DNA from: Prostheceraeus crozeri
Lineage: Eukaryota; Platyhelminthes; Polycladida; Euryleptidae
Length of the DNA: 64,000 nucleotides
Direction of reading: 5' to 3'
NCBI GenBank assembly: GCA_907163375.1
Contig: CAJQUW010004458.1
Span: 248,001-312,000, forward strand
Part shown: piece by piece, positions 1 to 13,110 of the stretch
Layout: the number at the start of each line of letters is the position of its first letter
Numbering within the stretch: the first letter of the stretch is position 1
Made by a program: the position numbers and the translations under genes
The notes under the pieces: model-generated
Told to the model about the DNA's origin: nothing
What the model saw: only the letters and a program-made list of their open reading frames with translations
Database searches by the model: none

Positions 1-1
1 G

Positions 2-226
2 GTTTATGAATGTGAAGCAACTGAGCGATGTTCCACTGAGCAACAGCTACTTATCGAGGAGCTCGACAGCAACTGTGCAATGATCATGTTGCTAGACGAC
101 GAAGAGAAAAGTCTGGTCCAGTACATACTCATTGGACGACGCCTGCTGAAGCGAGATGAAATGAAGATGATGTTGATGTCGCAGCAAAACGGCTTACAGG
201 ATCTGGACATTAAAATTAGGATGTAA
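2..226 (+). CDS. possible 3' end of an unidentified ORF or exon (5' truncated by window edge)
   Basis: One frame is open from the left edge to a TAA at 224-226, giving 74 codons. The peptide is hydrophilic and helix-prone, with an acidic stretch (LDDEEKSLVQYILIGRRLL) followed by a Met/Lys/Gln-rich part and a C-terminus reading LDIKIRM. Such tails occur in Myb/SANT-type or transposon-associated DNA-binding proteins, but I do not recognise a family. The opposite strand is also open here, which weakens the case. It is either the last exon of a neighbouring or nested gene, a mobile-element remnant, or chance. Confidence 0.25.
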   Translation, partial: VYECEATERCSTEQQLLIEELDSNCAMIMLLDDEEKSLVQYILIGRRLLKRDEMKMMLMSQQNGLQDLDIKIRM

Positions 227-3200
227 TCAGAATGAAATGGTATGGTTTCATAATTGGAAATGATTTTGAAGCTGGTTGAAGGACTGCACCGTCTGCACCC
301 CTATAGGGAAAGACTTAGCGGAAAACACGTAATAAAGGAAAATGGTAATGTGATCAAGCAAAATTTATATCAAATTTGTATGAGTAAAATTTTACTTCGT
401 AAAGGTCGATAAATGATTCTGATAAAGGTTTCTTCTGATATTTGCTTTGTCCTGTCTCATCTGCAAAATAGCAAATGAGAAGGCAATCACTTACTGATTC
501 AGAAGAAAGCTAGCTCAATTTCACTATTTCATCTTTCACTTCCCGTACTGATGTCACTAAGTACATTGCAAAGCCAAATATCCGGATCTTATCGCTTGCA
601 GACGGATGAGTTTTCAGTCTGATTAACAATTTTCGCGATCAAGTATCGTGTCCTCGCTTCAAATACTTTCAAAATTGGTCGAACATTTCAGGTCCGAGTG
701 GTATATAGATCATGGAAGGCAGTCGATCAGTTGTACAAAAATACTGATTTCAATATACTTACTTATCTAATGTTCATACAGAACATGTGACATGGATCAT
801 TCACCAGTGAGATTTAACTGATGACATTTCAAAAATATTTAACTGACGTAGAAATTGTTTGATTTATTTGTTGTTGGTGCGGCGTTTAAAGGCTATGCAT
901 GAGTCATCTTCAGTGTAAAATCATGTCAGTGCGTTAGCTAAAGAAGTATAAAAATACATTTACATTTGCAAATTATGATTAACTGATAATGATTTTACTG
1001 TCACTCGTATGGTAATCATGATAATAATTATAAAAGGATTCATCATTAATAGTGCATCAATAATGACAAAGCGGACTAAGCTCATTCTTGTATAAAAATG
1101 GAAAATGTATAATATTTTCTGCATAGACGCAGTATGTACAATATGCAGATGACGTATCATTTTTTAGCCACTAAATTACGTGAGCATTTGGCGTCTAGTC
1201 AAATGCACTATCTAAGTATGATAACCAATCAACCAATATAATGCTAATTACGACAAGGATCCCATTAGATCAATTGGCTGTTATTTTTTTGGAGCGCTGC
1301 ATTTTGTTTGAAAGTGTGCAATATATCACATCAATGAATTCGATGCGTTCCACATCTATGTAAGCGTCTTTATTGTGTTTTCATCAAAGCTATGCTTCAG
1401 TTGCATTGATCTGAACTAGATGTCTGCAATCTTGGTAAATTTACCTTCAACGACGCACGAACGCGACTAAACAATTTAAAGTGGATTAAAAGTTCAGTCA
1501 AAGGGTCAAAGGGTTGTGGATGTGTACGATATAACAAAAAGCTTTTATCAAATTTTATTTATGACAAACCCCGCTGTGGAAAATGCACTCTATTTAAATG
1601 ACAATAAGCACGAATGCGACACGAATAACACATTAATCCCCTTCCGATAGCGCAATCGCCAATCACCCACGTAAAAAAACCCGGGGTACTGAGGCATCTT
1701 TGTAATTTACTATATTTTCAACTAGCAGTAGGCCTATATGATGCACTAAGTATTTCAAGCCGTTTTCATTTTCATGCATTTAATGACGGCGATGACATAC
1801 TACAGCGTTCACTATGACTTAGAGGTTAGATTAAAATATTCCTAAAGCGTATGAATTTTAGCACAGAGTATCTGAGAGTGTTTAGTAAAATCGCCCATTT
1901 TTAGAGGATACAACTCGTATACAACTAATCATTTAACTGATTGAACATAATATTACAGCGAAATAAACTAACAAATATCACATTTAATTACGGTCTAACT
2001 GAATTTCATGTGTTAGACACGATTTGATTCCTGAGACTCGCACCGCTGAGTTAGAGGTTCCTATTTCGCGCATATTGCCGTAGATATCTATCGACGTCTT
2101 GGTGCATCGAGGTTCCCATCCAGAGCTCTAATATTTAAGTTCTTATTAAGCGCTTGAACGTTCACAATGATGACATATTTGTCATTGACATTAAATTTTT
2201 TTTTAGTGAAGTATTAATAGGTACTAATAATAATGTTGATAGGCATTAGCATTAATTAAGTTGTACTAATGCACGTGTACTTTTTGTATACTATCCGATG
2301 TCCTTTCATTGATTGTTCTCATTTCTTTTGAATTTTTCTAAAAATATCAAAAGATGCCGTACCTCTCAACAAACATAAAAACTCAAAATAAATGCAGTTT
2401 ATTGCCACAAAATTTCCGATGAAGTGATTCGATCGATCGTTGCTGGAATTAGACATCCTTGGAAAGAAAAACTAATGCCGCATCAGGAACCATCAGAGTT
2501 CAACAGGGCAAATCAGTTAATTCCCTATTTATGATCAGGATTATTCTTGTATCGATCTGAAGAACGTTCTACCTCACCGTATGATGAATTATTCAAAAGA
2601 ACATCTTTGGCTTCTTTAATCTAGCAGCACTGCTGTTGTGAGAAAGTTCTTCCAATCGATTGATGAACTTATAAATGGTGAATCTATTGAAGACAATCAA
2701 ATGAAGTCACTGTTGAATGAATGAGTCGCATCATGTTATTTTTATTTCATAAATCGGCTGGTAGTAGGAATGTAAATTATTTCGAAACGCTTCAGTTCAG
2801 AGAGAGTGGGAAAGCGTCGATCGCGTAGAGGGAAGGAAGAAGAAAAAGAGAAACGGGAGAAAGAATAATAGGTGCAGACAATCGGTGTGTTGTTGCCTGC
2901 CTGCTCCTGCTTCTACCCTGTTTCGTCCTTGTCGCACGAGTCGTCTTCCCTCAGGGTGAACTGGTTCGCTCGTCTACGCTGTCCTGCCAAGAAGGCAAAG
3001 CTTAGTTAGGGAAGAACATTTTCTATCCCTCTCTGCCTCGTTTCCCTTCTGTCTCACTTCCCGATTCCAAATTGAAGCAATCCATCGATCATACATCTTC
3101 CCAGCTACAATCCTTTCGCTATCCCTACTTCTCCCCTTCCTAGCAAATAATGCTTTCCTTGTGTTGTCATACAGGCAAGTTAGCGAACAGCACATGTACA

Positions 3201-3534
3201 TACATGAATTTTACTTGGTTAATTTTTATCTTAATGTCGAGGATGTACAAGCGAACATAACTTCAAAGTCTGACTCCTGAGTAGATACACTGATTGAGGC
3301 ATGTCAGTGTAACTTGAATGCTGATCTTCACTTAAAATACATGCGTTGATTGGGTGTCTTCGGAATTTTCTGATGTGTGAAAATCGATCTGGAAAATCTG
3401 TCTTTTGACACGATGTTCAGTGTACCAGTCAGCAGCGAAATATACTAGGTTTTTGTCTGAATTTGCATTTTCCATTTCTTCTTTAAATGTATCGTTGTAT
3501 TTTTATGAAGCTAATGCCGACTTCTTTATTTCAG
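227..3534. other. intronic sequence upstream of PKA-C exon 4
   Basis: AT-rich sequence with no convincing coding exon. I looked for the preceding PKA exon, which should encode the glycine loop (GTGSFGRV) and Lys72 (AMKILDK), and did not find it, so it should lie left of the window. The stretch 2795-3190 is compositionally different: a purine-rich run (gagaggaaggaagaag-like) followed by a pyrimidine-rich, GC-richer run. It could be an old repeat or a regulatory region; nothing proves either. Confidence 0.5.
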
Positions 3535-3633
3535 GTGGTGAAGTTGAAGCAAGTAGAACACACGTTGAATGAAAAACGAATTCTTCAAGCCATTACCTTC
3601 CCCTTTCTGGTGAACCTCGAGTATTCCTTCAAG
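3535..3633 (+). CDS. PKA-C: PKA catalytic subunit, exon 4 (residues ~79-111)
   Basis: This 99-bp exon is flanked by a tttcag acceptor and a gtaata donor and is phase 0 at both ends. It encodes [19 protein letters not shown] followed by [14 protein letters not shown], nearly identical to PKA C-alpha residues 79-111. It forms helix C and beta 4 of the kinase N-lobe. It contains the Glu equivalent to Glu91 (in NEKRIL), which salt-bridges the ATP-anchoring Lys72 encoded by the missing upstream exon. PKA-C is the cytosolic and nuclear cAMP effector that phosphorylates RRxS/T sites when released from regulatory subunits. The next exon is 10.7 kb downstream. The 99-bp size equals the corresponding vertebrate exon as I recall it. 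Confidence 0.97.
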
Positions 3634-5737
3634 GTAATAATGATAAAATAACACTATTTGGAAAATCCGACATGATGGATTGCACAGTTTATTTTGAAAC
3701 ACCATTAATCGATGAAAACTCGATGCTCACATTAATCTCGCATGAAGTTGAAAGGTTGTGACATAATGAACATATGAATTTACGATTTTCACATGTATGC
3801 GAATATCTCATGAAAAGTCTCAACACCCGGATTTTAATCACATTTTGCTTCAAATGTTGATAAGTGCATTTGCTTCTCATGAGCGGTAATCGCATGCTAT
3901 TATGCATCCGTTATCAGGACTGGCATGAAAATGCATTTACATCATGAAAGAGATTCATGATGCTTGTGTTATTGCTGAATATGGTTCATGTTTTAATTGC
4001 ATGTTATTATTGTATAGATCACTTGAAGATATGCCGAGTTCAAACAACAGCATTAATCCACATCATGATAGGCGTCATTGTTAAAACAGACACATCGAAA
4101 CGCTGTCTTCAGCGTCTTCATTGCTTTATGTAAAGATTAAAGTTTTCTGTGACTTAAAAACGGTCAGAAGCCACGTTTTAATACCTAAGGTGTAATACAG
4201 AGATGCACCTGATTTCAAATCCGGCTGGATTTTTTGCTACAATGTTAATAAATGAGTGTGTTTTGCATGACACGATTGCATTACCTTTCTATCAAGCATA
4301 GCAATATTAACAGAAGTAATATTGAGTCATGTGTTTGCCATTTAGTATATAATTTGTCTGACTCCTAGGTAACCCCCCCCGTATAGGATGAGACTAAATT
4401 GTTTATGAAGTTATCTTCGTTACCACAGCCCGATGCTCCTAATGATGGATATTAATTATTTCTGATAAGCTCCTTTGAACAGGTAGGATCGCGAGGTTCA
4501 CGTCGTATAGATAGACAGAATGTCCCCTTATCAATATCAATATTATGAGATGAACTAATTGTTTACGGTTTATAGGAACGCAATTGTCTTGTCTCATATT
4601 CTAGCAAACATTGGTGTCTGACTCAGGAGTTTTCTTTGCTTAAGAAATCGCAAAATCTCGCACTTTTGTAGATTCAAATTAAGAAATTTCGCCACGACGC
4701 AAGAGCATAATTCATAAAACAATAGGCCCACATTGTGAAAGTGACCTTGTATCTCGAGCGGCTTGTTATTATCCTTAATTACAATCGATCTCTGATAATT
4801 TGTTATCGATTGATTATTTACAGTCCGGACCGATTCCTTCAATAATCTGAAGTGACATTGATATTAAAGAAAATGTGATCAATTTAAGCATGATGAGGAC
4901 ATTTTCTGTCCTACAAGATATTGCTCCTCAATTTTCAATTCCCTAAATGAACTATGTATATCCGGCGCAGTGTTATGCTTTTCAGCCGCAGAAAGCGGTT
5001 ATGGACATGGTGCAGTTTTTAAGTATGCAAAACCAGACTCAACAATGGCATATTTGGCCGACAAGCTTCTGTGAAAATGACAGTATATGTATTAAGGTTG
5101 TCCATGTCTTCGTCAACTTTCCAGTCAGCGATGAATCCTTTCCTGTTCGATGAATCGTGTATTTAGCACCGCAAAACCGTCTATGTAATGACTCCTGTTC
5201 GGCGCAGGTTTAAATTCAAGACAATGATGATTAGGAGTTCAAATCCAAGATATGGACTCTTCAAGTTTTGAAGAAAATCTTACATAGAAATCAATCAATC
5301 TTCAGCATCTTCCTTTGCATCTTGGTTTAGTTGAAGTCGAATAAGAAGCACAGGGTGTTGTTGTCATACACAAACTTGTCACTTCATCTTAATTTTGAAT
5401 TTAACTTGAAAAATATCCATTTTTGTTGGTTACAGACCATTACAAACCTAGCCCAGAATAGATGACATCGTTATCGTGGAACTTTGCTTTCTTAGGGTGG
5501 AAGATGGTATTCATGTTTGGGCGTTGGCAATCATAATCGTGATAAACACGTGTTTTCAAAAAAAATAATTTCAAATCAGATTTGATGATTATATAAACCA
5601 GCATATTTACTTTGATATCGATGCAGCCGTAGGCACATAAGTGTTGTTATCAAACCGCATCAAGATCCCCTGGCCTTCTATTATAAATTATTCAGCTATC
5701 CGCATTATGCTTTGTAGAACTGCACTTCAAAGATCGA

Positions 5738-5816
5738 CAATGATAAAATGATGTCATTTTACATCATTTAATTTTTGAAAAATGATATAAAGTGATGTCA
5801 TCAAAAATTTTTGTTC
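5738..5816. repeat. short imperfect palindromes of the AAATGATGTCATTT type
   Basis: Overlapping palindromic words (aaatgatgtcatttta, aaatgatataaagtgatgtcat) form a hairpin-prone AT-rich block. A related block lies at 6440-6500 (aaatgatatcattt). They look like decayed ends of a small foldback element. No target duplication was seen. Confidence 0.35.
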
Positions 5817-8740
5817 CATTATATTTTCTAATGATAGATTCTTCGCATTTTGTATTGTAGCAGATTTAGTCTCTTTCGATTGTTCTACCAATCTCCTTCC
5901 CCACTGGTTGATTCAGGTAGCAAAAAGCAGCAAGCTATTGTGTCAGTCTGTCTATCACGCATATTGTCAAATAATGACGGACTGCAGGTGCGCTAAGAAA
6001 CAGATGTGACTCACACATCGAAATTTGAAAATGCGAGTCCGGTCAAAGCTCGACATTTCGCACTTGGACAATTATGATTCTGGTTAATAAAGACCGCCGT
6101 TTTCTGGGATTAACTCTATATGTACAGTGTATATCTCATATATTGCTGGTTACTTGAGACTTCCAGTAGACCTATGATTGAACATTGAACTAATTTATAA
6201 CTGTCTTGATGTTTTTGAAGTCTTGACTGTAATCTATATATTTTTACTCTTTTTTCGTGCTCTAAATACTGTTGGTCTAACCAACTGCATATTGTAGACA
6301 TATTTGTAATTCGAATGTACGAGTACAAAGCTTAAATCAAAACTTGCGATGTGTAATGTATGTGTTCGTATCGTATGACTAGATCTATTTACGGTGTATG
6401 CCTGCATATATTTCACTAAAAAAATGGTGCATTTTTGTTATAAAAAATTAAAATGATATAAAATGATATCATTTATTATCATTTTAAAAATAAAATGATG
6501 TTATTGCCGATCATAGCTACACTTTGCATGACTATATAATTTTCTATGCATTCATTTTCCTCACTGTTCCACGTTGCAACTTCTGTCTGAGTGAGACATT
6601 GCAGTGAGTGATGCACTTCTGTTTAATTTACATGGCATTTTCATTCAGAAGACTATCTGCAATTCACATGCGTTTTATCTTTCCGCCACTAAATGGAAAC
6701 AGTACATTAGTACGTACTACAGCAATGAAGCCTCAGACGAGAGGAGTTAGTAGTAAATACCTTGAAATTCCCTTGGCAGTGAAGAATGCTCCCATAATTT
6801 CAGCATCAAACTATCAACTACTGCAGTTTCTGATTTCACTGCGCGCACGTTTCCCTCAACCTTAGCTAAAAAGCGCCAGTGACAGGCATTGTGACTTTTT
6901 AAGTAGTACACTGTTGTGGATGAATTCTGCTTTCTGCCTCATTAATTTGTTTCATTAACATTTCAAGTGATATAGATCAGATCGTAATTGATAATTTGTT
7001 TAAATAATCGAAGCTGAAGACCTTATGTCAATCTGAAGAGAATTAATGCAATGATGAGCTTGACAAATGTTACTTACGATGTTGAAGTCAGCCTGATCAT
7101 TGAATGCATACGATGACAATTATCGTTGAATGCATTTTTGGATCCTTATAATAGACAATGAAAGTTGTCTTCACAACGATGACAGTGCATGAATTGCGAT
7201 GTAGAATCATGATGTCTCCTGGAAGTATACAGTATTTGCACCACATCACGGTCATGAGGTCTCCGTTCTAAAGAAGTCATTGAAAGATTTTTTATAGTGC
7301 GAGATCTCTCTGTAATTGCACTGTTGACTACTGCGGTCACTGGGCGAATGAGCATCGTAGAAGTAATAAATTTGGATTTAAATAGATGAGTGCATCTTCT
7401 TTCTGAATTGAAAATGCCTTTGCGGGTATGAATTTTGACAAAATCCTCGCTCTATGTCTAGAATCTGGTGATATTGATGACAAACGAAATATTGGATACT
7501 AATTTAAGTCAAGCTGCTGCAATGGATGTCTTAATTTCATACTGATAAGTCGGTGTAAAAACCTTATATCGAGATAGTCGCACAATAAGGAAGCTAAAGT
7601 CACTGAAAGCTCAATATTAGATTATCAGATAAACTATGGCTTAAAATTGAATGCAATCGTATTCGTCATCGGAGTCAATCTTGTAGCGCTTAATTACATC
7701 GATTTACGTAAACGTATATTTTTATTCACCATTGCTGATGTTACATGTAGATGGTACAGCTGATCTTGTCCTTTAATTCGTGCATTCAAATCCATTCGAT
7801 ATATGCCAAAATAGAAAAAATAAAAACGAATACGAAGTGCTTTGGCTTCTGTGTAAATCGATGAATTCACTTCAACAGTGGGCTAAATAAATATCAAGCA
7901 CATGAACCAAGTATTGCGAATCAGTTTGGTAGCAAAACCTGCGAGTTGCACGTACTGAAACGACCTGATTTGCACCACTATCACACCTTACCCAATCCGT
8001 CGATCGGTTCATTTTGTAATGCTCGACTCATGTACAACTTTGTAATAGTATAGACTTCTAAGATAGAATGTAGAAAAGTAGCAGATCAAGTGGTGACAGA
8101 GGGTAATATTGTTAAAATTGTTAACATTTATCGTAATTTCTAGCATCTCATAAAATCCCGGTTTGCTCTTTCTTCTGTGACCTTTATTCTTTCGCAATAG
8201 GCTTTACTAAGCCATCCCTTTGCAATTATATATACGCAGATGCTACACGCAACATTGTCAAACCTCTCAACTCAGTATTTCTTTAATGCATTTTAGCCTC
8301 ATCCATCAAAACAAATAAGTTGCCTCGTTGATACATTAATTGTTTCGTTAAGAAGAGTAATTTAGAACTCGCAATTCTGTGGGAAGGATGCGAAATCGTT
8401 GATGCATGAACTTGCGTTTGCAAATATAGCAAACGTTTCCTAAAAAAATCTATCCTTTTGACTTGCTCATATTTGATTCTTCTGTAACACAGTATGATCG
8501 AATGATTTCATTCATGGAACTATATGTAGTGAATGTCTCAATTGTGATCAAATATTTTGTCTATAGTTTGGAGAATCAGAACTTTAGAGAGTTGAAAATG
8601 AGACAAATTATATTTATCAATAGAATAACATTAAACAGTGCAACAATAAGTGATAACACAAAAAATTGAAGGTATGAGTAAAAGTACGTGGAAGTCAGAA
8701 AAATGTAAAAAAATCAGCTCGCTCAAATGCCAATACCAAC

Positions 8741-11700
8741 GGCTGTCCCATCAGAGAGACTGAGACCACCGATACGACGGTCAGTTCCGCGGAGCCTCAG
8801 ATTGACGGCCCTAAAAATCGCAAACTGTGGTTGAACCCTAATTTTTTTTACTGAATTTTCACCCCTAGCACAGCTATGAGCCATGAACGAAGCTAGGGGT
8901 TACTCAATGAAAAGTAACAAATTGTATTATTTTAAATAAATTTTAAAAAAAAACAGATCTTCTAATCTGATTAAGCTGTCCCCATCAGAAACCTATTCGC
9001 ACGCCTCTTGAAAGTATCAAGATTGTATTGGTCAGGAAAAGTGGTGTGGAGAAGCTGATTCCAAAGCTGTGCCGTGCGAACAAAATAGCTTTTCGAGCGA
9101 CTCACAGTACGTGCGCGTTCTAAGCTCACATTATAGCATGTGAGTGCATTAGCTCTGCGTGTGCTTCTGGAGAAGATCTTAGGTTTGGGTACGCACTCAT
9201 TTACTGCAGAGCTGCTTCTACCGAAATAGTACCTGTAGAAGAGACTGAGTGAAGCAACATCCCGTCTGACGGAGAGCGGCTGCAACTTGCTAGCAAGTTT
9301 TTCACCCATGAGATTCTTGACACGTTTCTCAACCCATTCAAGGAGGTTAAGATGCGTTTGTGGGGCGCCTGATGACAACAATACTCCATCAGAGGACGAA
9401 TAGTGGACTTGTAAAGATAGCAGACAGTCTGTGGTGGAAGATAGCTGCTGGCACGATAGAGACTACCAATGCGTTGAGCTGCCTGCTTGCTAATGGATTG
9501 GATGTACGGTTTCCATGACAAGTCTTTCGTAACCGCCAATCCAAGGAAGGAGATGGAATCTTGTTCTCTGATCCTATTATCTGACATCTTAATGCTATGA
9601 TCATCATCTCCTTTAAGTCGTGAGTGCAGAATACTCTTGAGTTTTTGAAGGATTGAAGGAAACAAGCCAATTGGCGCCCCATTCTGAGACCCTGTGTAAG
9701 TCTTCATTAAGAACGTCGCATAACTGCTGACGTTGCTGAGTGTTCTTAGCGAGTCGCTCATTGGAATTGAAGAGTGTTGTGTCATCTGCATACATCACCA
9801 ATTTACTCACTAGGCAGTCTGGGAGGTCGTTGATGTACAGCAGAAAAAGAGTGGGTCCCAAAATTGACCCTTGAGGAACTCCTGCATTGACAAACTTGGT
9901 GGAAGACTTTTGGCCATCCAAGACGACAGATATCTGCCGGTCACTAAGGAAAGAAGCAAGAAGTTTGTGGAGTTGATCAGCAACTCCATAGGACTTCAGC
10001 TTCATAAGGAGTCCCTGATGCCAGACTTTATCGAATGCCTTGGAAATATCCAAGGCAACTGATCTCGTCTCACCTTGTCTGTCAAGGACACGACTCACAT
10101 GTTCAGTGACATGAAAGAATATCTGCAGTTTATCGAGAGTGCTTGAAGCCATACTGTTCTTCTGATAGAAGGTTCTGAGTTTCAAGGAAGTTAACAATGT
10201 GTTGGTTAATCACTGCTTCAAAAATCTTGCCAGCAATTGGAAGCAGGCTGATAGGACAGTAACTAGATGGAAGAGATGAGTCAGAACCTTTCTTTGGAAC
10301 TGGAACCGCGGAAGCTACTTTCCAACAAGAGGGAAACTCACCGGTGGATACACATCTACTGAACAGTTTAGATAAAAGTGGAGAAAGCTCAGGTGAGGGA
10401 TGCTTGAAGACCGAAACCGGGATGCCATCTGGTCCACTAGACTTAGATATCGAGACCGGCGATGATCTTTTTGACGTTTCGGACTGTGACTGAAGGAGGA
10501 CTAACTGTCTCATCAGTGCGCGTGGGAATTGGAGGTGGAATTCTACCTCTATCGTCTAATGAAGAATTATTCGCAAACTCCTTGCAAAGAAGCTCGGCTT
10601 TGTCTGCTGAGGTTGTCGCCATAGAAGTACTGACTTCCGCATGACGGAGTGCTGGGATGGAGGATTTGTTCCTATTGGTGACACTGTTGTAAATCCTCCA
10701 GAAGTCCTTAGAGCCAAGCTTTTGGGTAGCAATGGATTTCCGTACATACAAAGCGTAACGGCTTTTGGCCTGATGTATGGTTTCCTTGCAATGTCTACGT
10801 GCGGTTTTGTACAATTCAAGATTGCCAGCGCTACTGTCACGCTTATACTTATGGAAAAAGTGGTCACGCTGGCAACTTGCAGCTGCACATTCTGGTGTAA
10901 ACCAAGGTTGTGAGTGGGGCTTCATTTGGAAAGTACGGTGATGAATGTAGGCCAACATCCCTATCTGAAGCCACTCTGTCTGTCAGTTCTTGCGCCGACT
11001 TGTGGACGTTCTCCCTCAGAATCAAATTCTCAGCTTGAACTTGACTAAGAAAAGTGCGGAAGCCACACCAGTCTGCTTTGAAGGATTGATAGACTTCTAT
11101 GGAAGGGTGCAGACGGTATGGAGCAAATTTGTTTGCCAGAAACTGTGATAGCACAGTGATCAAACGTGCCGAGGGGAGAAGTAACCTTGTGTGAAAAACA
11201 AGTTGGATTTGAGGTGAGAAACAGGTCAAGGAGATATCCAGTATCCCCAGTTCGGTCAGGCACTCTGGTAGGACAAGTGACAATTTGACAAAGGTTGTGA
11301 GAGACAGCGAAATCCTGGGCTGCCTGACCGGAGAGATCGGTGGTGCGTGAGTGCACAAGCCAGTCAACATTGTGCACGTTGAAGTCACCAAAAACGGCAA
11401 CTTCAGCGCTGGGATACTCTTGTAGAAGAGAATCGATCTTGTCAGAAAGAACATTGAAAATATCCTACGAAACCTTCTCAAGGGAAGGCTTGTCTTGGCA
11501 TAGACTCCAAGACCATGACAAGGTGCTTTATCCATCCGGTGAAATATGTATCCATCAGGATTAACGTCGCTTGATGACACAATGGGATCTAACCTGTTTT
11601 CCGACAGGGCTAGAAGATCTGGTGACTTACCTTGCAGGAAGATGTTGATGTCGTCGTAATTGGACCTCAGTCCTCTTACGTTGCTGAAGCTGATCCTGAG

Positions 11701-12340
11701 AGGGGTTTTGAGCTTGACGGCTTGACTACGTTTCTTGTGTGTCTTTCTCATTTTCATAATTTCTCATAGAATATCAATCAAATAAACGAAAATTATACTG
11801 TACAACAAAGTGATACAAGAAACTTTGGAAGGCATCAGAAAAACGTAAATAATAGCAACAAAGCTGCAATAAATAATACGCAAAAAGACACTTATAGGCA
11901 CAGTTCATGTCGCAAAAGCTTGAAGAAACCCAAATGAGAACCCCTTTGCCGTAACAATGGGTACAAGTCAGGTAGGCCACAGAGGAACCGGATACAGCTA
12001 CACGGGCTAAACCCCTCAGTAAAGCTACCCACGCATGTCCGTGGCAGTGGAACTGTACCGCCTTTGTTAGAGCAATTGACCGGGCCTTCCTCCCAAAGCA
12101 TTACCAGTGGGTTCGGGACCCTCGAACTACCTGATGCCCGTATGCCGTGAATACGTTGGATCTGTCACACCTTAACCTGCAACAAACGGGAAAGTGCAAA
12201 AGAGAGCAGTGGATCTCAAATGAGCCAAATAAGTGCCATGCCCAAAAACCTGATTCAACAACATGAAACATCTGATGACTGTTCATATCTCGCAAACCAG
12301 GGGGTGGTGTTAATTGGGACGGCCGAAGCCTACCACGCAT
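8741..12340 (-). mobile_element. degenerate non-LTR retrotransposon (LINE), CR1/Jockey group, nearly full length
   Basis: The minus strand carries, in order, an apurinic endonuclease domain (11757 down to about 11050; SFSNVRGLRSNYDDI, then LVHSRTTDLSGQAAQ and GTFDHCAITV), a linker (10958-10443; KPHSQPWFTPECAAA), and a reverse transcriptase (about 10510-9700). The RT includes SGPDGIPV, PISLLPIAGKIFE, VALDISKAFDKVWH, AGVPQGSILGPTLFLLYINDL and the catalytic YADDTTLF. The C-terminal tail ends at 8971 (TAQLWNQLLHTTFPDQYNLD). The endonuclease and RT layout and the tail motif are typical of Jockey/CR1-group LINEs; I cannot fix the clade. The coding part is spread over all three minus frames with at least six frame changes, so the copy is dead. 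The GC-richer 11760-12340 is probably its 5' untranslated part, and 8741-8970 its 3' tail. Confidence 0.88.
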
Positions 12341-12471
12341 TTAAAATAAACAAACGTGGAGAATAAGAATGAAAAATTAATCAAACATAAATAAATTCAA
12401 TGACCAGTAAAATAAAAATAATAAACCTAACCAGACTGTGAATGAAACCTAACCCAGGACATGGTCATAGA

Positions 12472-12711
12472 TCATGGCTTGTCCCATTGGTTGATTAGTC
12501 GACGAGCCAATCGCTTTTGATAAGCGACATATTCTCTGTGGAGCACTCTGTCCGTAGAGCATATCAGAGGAGTGAATGACCCACGGAGTTTTTCAGCGGC
12601 TTTGCAGTATTTGGACTTCTTCACCCCTGTGGCACGATTGAAAACGGCCTCCAATGAAACTTGATAAACTATGATTAAAAGGCTGCTCTCGTATTCGAGA
12701 AAATATCTCAC
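12472..12711 (-). pseudogene. fragment of a mobile-element ORF (family unresolved)
   Basis: A 79-residue minus-strand ORF includes LRGSFTPLICSTDRVLHREY and ends AYQKRLARRLINQWDKP. This pattern (a Thr/Asp-Gly-like stretch, then a basic helix and a W-x-K/Q-P turn) recalls a segment I have seen in invertebrate retroelement polyproteins, but I cannot name the family safely. It overlaps the left arm of the foldback at 12665-13110, so it is probably part of the same composite insertion. Confidence 0.3.
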
Positions 12712-13110
12712 TCCCTTGAATTTTTACCAATCCTTCGTTCAATAAAAATATATTCTTCTCGACGCTTCGGGTCCGGACCCATCGTCACAGTTATGTGAAA
12801 CAGCAACTCCTGCACCCAAAAGGACCTGAGTCATCAGTTGAGCGCCATCCGTCACCGAGAATTTGACCCATTAAGCTCAGTATCTCTCAAGATGGTGGTC
12901 CAGGTCCCTAACGCAAAGTTGCTGCCTTCTTCCGCCTTTGCACTCAACCTATTGGTGGTGAACTTCACTCTTTTAACAAGAAATCTCCTCACCGATGGAT
13001 CAACGAAGCCACGGCAAAATTAGGCAAAAGTAACTTGAGCGAAGGATTTGCAACAATTCAAAGGAGTGAGATGTTTTCTCGAATACGAGTGCAACCATTT
13101 AATCATAATC
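12665..13110. repeat. foldback element with ~75-bp inverted arms
   Basis: The left arm at about 12665-12745 (ctcgtattcgagaaaatatc, ctcactcccttgaatt, aatccttcgttcaa) is the near-perfect reverse complement of about 13035-13110. The central 290 bp contain, on the minus strand, GTGACGATGGGTCCGGACCC followed by GAAGCGTCGAG, which resembles a degenerate hammerhead core. The element may derive from a hammerhead-bearing retroelement such as a Penelope-like one. No clear target duplication was found. Confidence 0.6.

Noticed and set aside
1-3534. PKA exon with the glycine loop upstream of 3535
   Set aside because: I searched by eye for GTGSFGRV- and AMKILDK-like coding with splice sites and found none. 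It probably lies outside the window.
10462-10913. Plus-strand ORFs over the LINE region
   Set aside because: They are complements of the minus-strand LINE coding sequence.
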